This document shows, in pieces, positions 7,101 through 11,924 of a stretch of 11,924 bases of DNA. This stretch comes from CANHEE01 sp043777755. Its GTDB lineage: Bacteria > Bacteroidota > Bacteroidia > Chitinophagales > Saprospiraceae. The stretch is taken from the NCBI GenBank assembly GCA_043777755.1, contig JAYWHK010000084.1, positions 1 to 11,924 on the forward strand. Direction: 5' to 3'. Under the pieces are notes generated by a model, which worked only from the letters and a program-made list of their open reading frames with translations, searched no databases and was not told where the DNA came from. Both the position numbers and the translations under genes were made by a program. The number at the start of each line of letters is the position of its first letter. Positions within the stretch are counted from its first letter, which is position 1.

Positions 7101-9157
7101 ACAATGGCTCGACGGACAATTGTACGCCTGCGGCAAATTTGGATTTTTCTTTGTCAAAAAACACCTTTAATTGTAGCAATTTGGGTGACAACGCTTTGAT
7201 TTTGACTTTGAAAGACGATAGTGGCAATACTTCGACTTGTCCTGTCAATCTTAATGTTCAAAATTCTCAGAACAACATTGGTTTTACCGTCACCGCTTCG
7301 GCTACCGACGAAACCTACTGGGGCGCAGGAAACGGAACGGCTACGTTGAATGTCAGCGGAGGTGTTGGAACGTTCAATTATGCTTGGAGCAATGGAAAAA
7401 CAACGCAAAATTTGTTTGATTTGGACGCTGGTACATACACTGTTACGGTGAGCGATGCTGTTAGCGGCTGCAAAGGCAATGCGCAAGTTGTCATTAAAAA
7501 TGGCGTACAAGTAACGGTCAATGCTGGGCAAAACATTGTGTCTGTTGGACAAACAATTGATTTGCCGATTCGTGTTCAGAATTTCAATAAAATCAATAAA
7601 TTGTCTTTTACTTTGAAATTAAACACGTTGAATATTGCCAAATTTGAAAAGGTTGAAAATTTTGGAATTGCAGGTTTGGACACTTCAAATGTCAAGTTTC
7701 AACTCAATCGTGTGACGGTGAATTTTACGTCTGCCACGCCAATTTCTTTGGCAAACGGAACAGCTCTTTTTACCATTAAAACCAAAATTATTGGGGCAAT
7801 GGGAGATTTGGCAAACTTGAATTTTGAGCAAGTTCCAACGCCTGTTTTGGTCGAACAAACTCTAAAAACAGGTGTGTTTCCAGTGCCTTGTTTGATGCAA
7901 AACGGAACGATTGGCATTAGCAACGGCAATCCAATGGCTGAAATCACAAGCAGCATCAAACGTGAAAATGGTACAGCTGTAAAAAATGTAAAGGTTTCAT
8001 TGTCAGGAACTTATAAGGATTCTGTAATGACAAATGGCTTGGGTCAAAGCGGATTTAATTTGCCTATGGGAACAAAAGCAATCTTAAAACCTTACCGCAA
8101 CGACAACCATAAAAATGGCGTTACAGCAACCGATTTGGTACTGATGCAACGCCACATTTTGGGCTTACAATTGTTTGATTCGCCTTACAAAAAAATTGCT
8201 GCCGATGTCAATAAAAACGGCATCATTACGGCTTCTGATTTGACCGAAATTCGATATTTACTCTTGGGGACAATTCCTCAATACAATAAAAATACATCAT
8301 GGCGTTTCGTCCCAACTGAACACGTCTTCGCAGCGGCAGGAAACAATTCCGTCCCTTTGTTTCCTGATTCGCTGTCTTTTAATTATTTGCTTGACAATCA
8401 ATTGGATAAGAATTTTGTCGCTGTCAAAATCGGTGACATTAACTTTACTGCAAACCCAAATGTTACTGGAAATGCAACAAGTAGAAATCCTAAAATTATG
8501 GATTTTTACGCTGAAAACAGTAGGGTAGAGGTTGGTGAGAATTTTGAAATTATTGTAAAAAATCAAAATGCCAGCAAGGTTGAAGCGTTGGAATTAAACT
8601 TGAATTTTGATGCAGAAAAATTAAATTTTAAAGCAATTTTAGGTGAAAGAAACAATGATTTTGCTGAAAATGATTTGAATTTGAAAAATGTAGAAAATGG
8701 AAATGTTCGTTTGCTCAATCTTTGGAAAAAACCTGTGCAATGGTCTGACAATGAAGCTGTTGTAAAACTCATTTTTTCAGCAAAAGAAAATATTTCAGAT
8801 TTGAGCAAGGTGCTTTCAATGGAAAATTCTACGATTTTTGCCAACGAAGAAGAACACGATATTCGTTTGAATTTCAAATCAAAAATAGCAGAAAATGCTT
8901 TTTTAGAAGTCAAAAATGCTTCGCCAAATCCAGCGCAAAACTGGGTAATTTTGCCAATTTCGACCAACGAAATCGGTACGATGCAAACCCGAATCATTGA
9001 CCTCAACGGTAGGGTAATAGCGACCCAAAACGACGAGATTTTTAGACCAGAACACGAACTAAAAATCAATGTAGAAAATCTTCCACAAAGCATTTACATC
9101 ATTGAAAATCAATTGAATGGGATTGTGAAAAAACAAAAATTGAGTGTAGTGAGGTAA
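4118..9157 (+). CDS. Large secreted T9SS cargo protein with ten HYR-like repeats, SprB repeat, cohesin-like and dockerin-like modules
   Basis: 1679 residues. An N-terminal Sec signal peptide (core FTLIFCSFFLLFA, cleavage probably after STA before QC) is followed by a short domain to about residue 110. Residues ~111-1050 hold ten HYR-like immunoglobulin-type repeats of ~85-100 residues; each opens with P-x-I-x-C and contains an invariant DNC. An SprB-type repeat follows (~1053-1129; YAWSNGKTTQNLFDLDAGTY). Then come a cohesin-like domain (~1130-1268), a short linker domain, a dockerin-like pair (~1325-1385; second loop DVNKNGIITASD, residues 1363-1374, is canonical while the first, DNHKNGVTATD, is one residue short), a second cohesin-like domain (~1457-1590) and a T9SS type A sorting domain (~1595-1679, beginning NASPNPAQNW). 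It is predicted to cross the inner membrane by Sec and the outer membrane by T9SS, to the surface or medium, with an adhesive or structural role (inference). The terminator at 9316 follows it. Confidence 0.9.
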   Translation: MPKHLNFTLIFCSFFLLFAKKSTAQCTLAYNNSNQPTINIVTNSNCEAEFNASPYVSTTGNCPLQYFKDAAMTMPYVGLPMFNASNLGQTITIFVAVTGVSPLAFQVKIIDSVAPSMFCPSSATFVADGVSCVKTINSGLAATAIDNCGGGVTMTWELTGATMGSGSNSPNGQIFTVGQTIIKYTGTDLTGNTGTCNATVTLTEKIAPTLVSCPPSITLDAPTGTCNRMIITGLSASFTDNCAANPNTTFLINGVTLAAGQGSANSTIFNVGKSLIRYFATDNFSNTNNACSFTVTIRDTDKPVIVCPTDLTINTLQDSCFTYISSTSLTPVRFDNCGQNNITTTFKISGATTSATLPLAQIANQRFFKGQNTVTFTATDASGNSNTCAMSVLIQDKTKPTLTCGVGNILENTSLGLCEKVLTLPQATFADNCTPTNQIILTYKITGTTNANGTGAIPATQAFKTGKSIVTYTATDSDGNSVICSYEIFLKETPAVRPDIVCRQDTFVLAENGKCTRLISNGLQPKTATDNCSTQDAMTLTARMSGASVLADTLLSISQGVNGFTFNGGLTTVRYILKDASGNADTCTFSVNVLDQQKPVIQCVADMTVSAGANCQRKISGLQPTATDNCSTANLQFTYLLSGATPNPVNAQLVDSVQFKVGVTTVQFFVRDAANNRDTCQFKVTVTETTVPTITCPNNLTINTLDTTCTAFLQNIPNPVFADNCTANANLILTYQTSGATSINGNNNINGNFLNYGTNSITYKIKDFSENTAQCTFNILVKDAKAPTIVCPANLTINALDTACYVWATSPNVTFADNCTASLSYQITGATLANGNGIFSQQPLNVGLNNAIYTVRDLDNNTSTCAFTIFIKDQIAPKITCPASLSVNTGNANCTASLTNLEPLISDNCSNLTLSFASTGATNFTNEMGTASNRLFNKGTNIIAYQVTDIQGNMAFCTFTMTVKDITQPIISCKNNLNINLDNTGNITVNPKLFDNGSTDNCTPAANLDFSLSKNTFNCSNLGDNALILTLKDDSGNTSTCPVNLNVQNSQNNIGFTVTASATDETYWGAGNGTATLNVSGGVGTFNYAWSNGKTTQNLFDLDAGTYTVTVSDAVSGCKGNAQVVIKNGVQVTVNAGQNIVSVGQTIDLPIRVQNFNKINKLSFTLKLNTLNIAKFEKVENFGIAGLDTSNVKFQLNRVTVNFTSATPISLANGTALFTIKTKIIGAMGDLANLNFEQVPTPVLVEQTLKTGVFPVPCLMQNGTIGISNGNPMAEITSSIKRENGTAVKNVKVSLSGTYKDSVMTNGLGQSGFNLPMGTKAILKPYRNDNHKNGVTATDLVLMQRHILGLQLFDSPYKKIAADVNKNGIITASDLTEIRYLLLGTIPQYNKNTSWRFVPTEHVFAAAGNNSVPLFPDSLSFNYLLDNQLDKNFVAVKIGDINFTANPNVTGNATSRNPKIMDFYAENSRVEVGENFEIIVKNQNASKVEALELNLNFDAEKLNFKAILGERNNDFAENDLNLKNVENGNVRLLNLWKKPVQWSDNEAVVKLIFSAKENISDLSKVLSMENSTIFANEEEHDIRLNFKSKIAENAFLEVKNASPNPAQNWVILPISTNEIGTMQTRIIDLNGRVIATQNDEIFRPEHELKINVENLPQSIYIIENQLNGIVKKQKLSVVR
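4448..7265 (+). repeat. Ten tandem HYR-like coding repeats (~250-310 bp period)
   Basis: Each unit encodes the pattern C-P/x ... DNC ... GxNxxxYxxxDxxGNxxxC. Units 3, 7 and 8 share near-identical openings (CPxxLTIN), and units 4, 7 and 8 share FADNCT with similar DNA (gctgacaattg). This suggests expansion by internal duplication. The tenth unit is divergent and resembles the second HYR-like domain of the protein at 9553-11763 more than its neighbours. Confidence 0.8.
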
Positions 9158-9201
9158 GAATAAATAAAATTATTGTAAGAACTTAACGTATTTTGTTTAA
9201 G

Positions 9202-9239
9202 CACTAATTTTCTCTAATTTTACTAATTTTCACTAATCG
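9202..9239. repeat. Short tandem ACTAATTTT-type repeat
   Basis: Four successive 9-10-base units (CACTAATTTT, CTCTAATTTT, ACTAATTTT, CACTAATCG), with a further ACTAAT nearby at about 9264. Intergenic, 45 bases after the large T9SS gene. No function is apparent. Confidence 0.6.
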
Positions 9240-9315
9240 TGATGCAACGATTAAATCAAATTTCACTAATCTTATTAAAACTTTGTTTTAATTTTACACG
9301 TGACTAAGTTATTTT

Positions 9316-9357
9316 AAAAAACCGCTAAATTTCTTCTCGAAATTTAGCGGTTTTTTT
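9316..9357. terminator. Strong bidirectional Rho-independent terminator
   Basis: Arms of 18 bases (AAAAAACCGCTAAATTTC at 9316-9333 and complement at 9339-9356) around loop TTCTC. The stem is followed by T on the plus strand and by the matching run of T on the minus strand, so it can end both convergent T9SS genes. It lies about 160 bases after the plus-strand stop and 200 bases after the minus-strand stop. Confidence 0.88.
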
Positions 9358-9370
9358 ATCTACTTACTTT

Positions 9371-9448
9371 AACTGTTTAGCACTATAGAGATTTCGGGGT
9401 ATATAGAGCCTTCAAAAGAGTCCTTCGTGATCTACAGTGTAAACAGTT
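9371..9448. repeat. Imperfect inverted repeat, ~78 bp
   Basis: AACTGTTTAGCACTATAGA (9371-9389) is nearly complementary to 9430-9448, differing by one inserted base and an A/G change. The ends AACTGTTTA / TAAACAGTT are perfect. It may be a small decayed mobile element; the sequence between the arms has no gene. Confidence 0.45.
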
Positions 9449-9488
9449 TCTTTATTCGGATTATTGAAGGTGTAGCTTCTGCACTGTT

Positions 9489-9556
9489 GTAAGGGCGACT
9501 TTAGTCGCACCTTCTACGCTTGCCAACGTAGCGTGTGCGACTAAAGTCGCCCCTAC
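9489..9556. repeat. Inverted repeat with 22-bp arms overlapping the 3' end of the minus-strand T9SS gene
   Basis: The left arm (9489-9510, ends GGGCGACTTTAGTCGCAC) and right arm (9535-9556, GTGCGACTAAAGTCGCCCC then TAC) are complementary with one mismatch. The interval contains a second small inverted repeat (CTACG ... CGTAG). The element GTAGGGGCGACTTTAGTCGC supplies the TAG stop of the adjacent minus-strand gene. It looks like a dispersed REP- or MITE-like unit. Confidence 0.75.
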
Positions 9557-11763
9557 AATTTTACCATTTTTAAACTTCTCACGACACCTTCTGCTTCAAT
9601 CTGATAGCGATAAACACCTTGTGACAATTGATTGTTTTGAAACAAAATTTGATTTTCACCTTTTTCAGAAGTTATTGATTCTGTGTGAATTAGGCGATTA
9701 TTCAAATCAAAAATGGCAAAAGTAGCATTGGTTTTTTTCGGAGAAAAAAAGGTAATTTTTGTTTCGTTCAAAAACGGGTTTGGTTGATTTTGAAACAAAG
9801 TCAGGCTTGTATTTTCTTCTTTGTTAAAACGCAATGTTAGGTTTTTGGTCGTTTCGTTTTGGTAGGTTTCAGAAGGAATTTCGGCATCAGAAAAACGGAT
9901 ATTTTCACTCAGCTTTCCAGCTTGCAATGCCTTGAAAATCAGTGTGCTTGGATTTCTTTTTTCTTTGTTAAAAAACACTTCACTTGCCAAAATTTTTCCA
10001 GCTTCTTTGACGGAAAAATTATCGCTATTTTCTTGAATATCAATCAATTGCAACTTTTTTTCATCGTAAAGAATGGTTGTTTGGTAGCCTTCTACGTCAG
10101 GATTTTTTGGCGAAAAAATAATTTCTTCGCCAGCTGAAAACGTTTTTTCATCAAGGTCAAAATAAGTCGTTTCGTTTTCGTTGCGACCATTACTTTCACC
10201 AGCTTTTAAGCCTTTTGCCGAATCGTTTAAATCACCGATTTTGACCGCTACGAAATTCAATAAGGTATCTTTTTTGATATTTTTCAAATAAGGTGTTTCG
10301 TTGAAAGTGGTATCTGAGAAAAACCTCCACGATGTATTATTGTTAAAATTTCCTGATAATCCTAAAATCACTTTACGAACTTCAACAAGGTCAGCCGTAG
10401 AGATTTTGCCAGACTTATTAACGTCCGCTGCGATTAGTCTATATTTTGACTTTATCAATTCTGTTCCCAAAATGTGTTTTGAGAAAATCACCAAATCAGC
10501 GGTTGTAACACCATTGTTTGGTTTTGAGTTATTGAATATAGCGACGTATCTATTTTCGCCAGTTTCTGCAAAATTGAAAGCCTCGCCATTGACCGTATTA
10601 ATTACACCAAAAATGTTGCCTATTGTAGCAAATTTAGTTGGTATTGGTATCGGTGCGTTCGGGTCAAATCTAAAAATCGCAAAACCATTAGCGGGTTCGC
10701 CATTTTCTTTTTTGATTTTTACAGTGATTTTGTTTGAGCCTTTGTCTTTACAAAAAGATACATTGGGTACATTCAAGTTGTTTTGAACTTCAATGTACGT
10801 TTCACAAAAATCCCAATTTCCAGTTTTATCTTTTATCCAAAGAACGATGGCTTGCGGTCCAGTACAATTAAAAGTAGCGAATTTTGCCAATTTATTGACA
10901 GAATCTCGGCTTGTTGTACCGTTTGGACTGGAATCAATTTTTAATTTTGTAATGTCTTTACTCGAATTGAAAAGTGGCACTTGTAGAAAAACTTCGATAG
11001 CACCACAATTGTCATAAGAACCAGCATCAAAAAGGTCGCTTGAAACAAGGACGTTTCCTGTAGGTAGTAAATCAACAGCAAGTCCATGATAACAGATTGG
11101 TATAGGTTTTTTTACATCTTTTACAACAAAATTAATGCTTTTTGTAGCTTTGTTGGAAAACATATCCGTTACGGTATAAGTCAAGACATAATCCGAAAAA
11201 TCCGCTTCCGAAATGTCAATACTCAAAGGAAAAGTACTTCCACTTAGCACGACGATGTTTGCATTTTTCTTTTTCAATTGAAAAGAAATACTCGAAATAC
11301 CACTCATATCACTTGCAAAACACTTGTTGATGCTTACTTTTGTCTTACATTCTTTACCAACTTCTGTTAAAATCGGTACTTGAATAGAATCAATCGTAGG
11401 CGGAATGGAATCCATTAAAGTGATTGTTTGGATTTTTTCCATATAGCCGTCAGTATCGTACTGATAGCAATTTTCTTTGTCCGCCAAGGCTTGCATCGCC
11501 TTATAAAATGGTGCTTTTTTAGAAAAAATAGAAGTAGATTTGTCAGCTGTTAGTATATTTATGGAAGTATAAGTGTTTTTTTCTACAGTACAATTTGCTC
11601 CAGTTTTGCGAACTTCGCCCAAATCACCATTCAGATTCAATGGCTGACACCAATTCAATACTTTCCAAACCCGAATTTGAGTCTTTTTTAGTAGTGGCAT
11701 CGTACAAATCAATTCATCTTGATAATCAACACCTACTGTTGGATTTGGGAGCAAATAATTCAA
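9553..11763 (-). CDS. T9SS cargo protein with HYR-like, dockerin-like and cohesin-like modules; probably 5'-truncated
   Basis: 736 residues from a TTG, the first possible start. Residues ~115-330 hold two HYR-like domains; the second (PIPICYHGL ... YDNCGAIEV ... FNCTG) closely resembles HYR unit 10 of the neighbouring protein. A linker domain precedes a dockerin-like pair (~412-470): the first loop (KPNNGVTTAD) is non-canonical and the second (DVNKSGKISTAD, residues 447-458) is canonical. The block NTSWRF ... NFVAVKIGDLN, a cohesin-like domain (~510-640) and a T9SS type A sorting domain (~652-736; NQPNPF, then YRYQIEAEGVVRSLKMVKL) follow. There is no signal peptide, which T9SS export requires, and no ATG; coding-like sequence continues 41 codons upstream to a stop at 11887-11889. 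The native N-terminus therefore seems missing, by deletion or frameshift, so it may be a pseudogene. Convergent with 4118-9157. Confidence 0.75.
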   Translation of the reverse strand: MNYLLPNPTVGVDYQDELICTMPLLKKTQIRVWKVLNWCQPLNLNGDLGEVRKTGANCTVEKNTYTSINILTADKSTSIFSKKAPFYKAMQALADKENCYQYDTDGYMEKIQTITLMDSIPPTIDSIQVPILTEVGKECKTKVSINKCFASDMSGISSISFQLKKKNANIVVLSGSTFPLSIDISEADFSDYVLTYTVTDMFSNKATKSINFVVKDVKKPIPICYHGLAVDLLPTGNVLVSSDLFDAGSYDNCGAIEVFLQVPLFNSSKDITKLKIDSSPNGTTSRDSVNKLAKFATFNCTGPQAIVLWIKDKTGNWDFCETYIEVQNNLNVPNVSFCKDKGSNKITVKIKKENGEPANGFAIFRFDPNAPIPIPTKFATIGNIFGVINTVNGEAFNFAETGENRYVAIFNNSKPNNGVTTADLVIFSKHILGTELIKSKYRLIAADVNKSGKISTADLVEVRKVILGLSGNFNNNTSWRFFSDTTFNETPYLKNIKKDTLLNFVAVKIGDLNDSAKGLKAGESNGRNENETTYFDLDEKTFSAGEEIIFSPKNPDVEGYQTTILYDEKKLQLIDIQENSDNFSVKEAGKILASEVFFNKEKRNPSTLIFKALQAGKLSENIRFSDAEIPSETYQNETTKNLTLRFNKEENTSLTLFQNQPNPFLNETKITFFSPKKTNATFAIFDLNNRLIHTESITSEKGENQILFQNNQLSQGVYRYQIEAEGVVRSLKMVKL

Positions 11764-11886
11764 AACGGGCTTTCCAGAGAAGTCAGGCGAAAGATAATTT
11801 GTGTTTGGTGGAATGTTGTTGAGGTAAATACTCGATGTTCCAGTATTTCGAATTATTAGCTTATGATAAAATCGCCTATCTTTGTG
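11764..11886 (-). other. In-frame upstream extension of the truncated T9SS gene
   Basis: Reading on from the TTG at 11763, the same frame encodes 41 further residues of ordinary composition (for example IIRNTGTSSIYLNNIPPNTN) and then meets a TAA at 11889-11887. It contains no ATG, GTG or TTG. The segment NTGTSSIYLNNIPP reads like part of a beta-rich surface domain, which suggests that the original gene extended further upstream and was broken near 11887. Confidence 0.55.
11877..11884 (+). promoter_or_regulatory. Candidate plus-strand -7 promoter element
   Basis: TATCTTTG is an exact match to TAnnTTTG and is 9 bases upstream of an ATG at 11894. A TTAG (11856-11859) 17 bases further upstream is a weak -33 candidate. 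It lies inside the upstream extension of the minus-strand T9SS gene. The short distance to the ATG is a caution. Confidence 0.45.
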
Positions 11887-11893
11887 TTAGAAA

Positions 11894-11924
11894 ATGAAAC
11901 ATAAAGATATGCTAATAAGTGTTT
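11894..11924 (+). CDS. Possible start of a plus-strand gene, cut by the window end
   Basis: ATG begins MKHKDMLISV before the window ends. The basic start followed by hydrophobic residues could open a signal peptide, and a TAnnTTTG box precedes it, but ten codons are too few to identify a gene or be certain that one exists. Confidence 0.3.
   Translation, partial: MKHKDMLISV

Noticed and set aside
8090..8270. Dockerin-like domain as evidence for a cellulosome
   Set aside because: No glycoside hydrolase or scaffoldin is present, and such dockerin-like pairs are common in Bacteroidota T9SS proteins unrelated to cellulose.
4432..8566. Many antisense open frames of 60-130 codons opposite the large T9SS gene
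   Set aside because: They are shadows of the repetitive sense coding sequence with no promoter boxes or recognisable domains.

Overview
The window looks like chromosome from an AT-rich member of the Bacteroidota, probably a Cytophagales- or Saprospiria-like gliding lineage. The evidence is: (i) several genes are preceded by the Bacteroidota -7 promoter element TAnnTTTG and none has an obvious Shine-Dalgarno; (ii) two very large secreted proteins end in type IX secretion (T9SS) sorting domains; (iii) these proteins carry HYR, SprB, cohesin-like and dockerin-like modules in an order typical of this phylum. Genus cannot be fixed from sequence reading alone.

Layout. 1-1072: an Rpn/PD-(D/E)XK-family nuclease with its own promoter. 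1244-1999: tpiA (triosephosphate isomerase). 2031-2465 (minus strand): a PaaI-type hotdog thioesterase convergent with tpiA; a 20-bp perfect hairpin separates the two and also encodes the thioesterase C-terminus. 2754-3112: a 60-bp palindrome followed by a short orphan reading-frame fragment. 3113-3425: AT-rich, gene-free, probably a CRISPR leader, ending in nested inverted repeats. 3426-3677: a CRISPR array of four identical 37-nt repeats with no cas gene in view. 3689-3891: a MITE-like element with ~51-bp inverted repeats. 3918-3954: a degenerate fifth CRISPR repeat, followed directly by a 38-bp perfect palindrome. If the MITE-like element is removed, the sequence between repeat 4 and the degenerate repeat is 37 nt, i.e. 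one spacer, so the element appears to have landed inside spacer 4.

4118-9157: a 1679-residue secreted T9SS protein (signal peptide, ten HYR-like repeats, SprB repeat, cohesin-like, dockerin-like, second cohesin-like, sorting domain). 9158-9552: a strong bidirectional terminator and several small repeats. 9553-11763 (minus strand): a second T9SS protein with the same C-terminal module order as the first but no signal peptide and no ATG start; its reading frame continues upstream of the first possible start to a stop at 11887-11889, so it looks 5'-truncated. 11894-end: the possible beginning of a plus-strand gene behind a good TAnnTTTG element.

How the parts relate: the first three genes are separate housekeeping or accessory units, each with its own promoter. 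The two large T9SS proteins are convergent paralogues in their C-terminal halves and probably act at the cell surface or outside the cell. The middle of the window (2.7-4.0 kb) and the gaps around 9.2-9.55 kb are rich in palindromic repeats, and palindromes overlap the 3' ends of both minus-strand genes.
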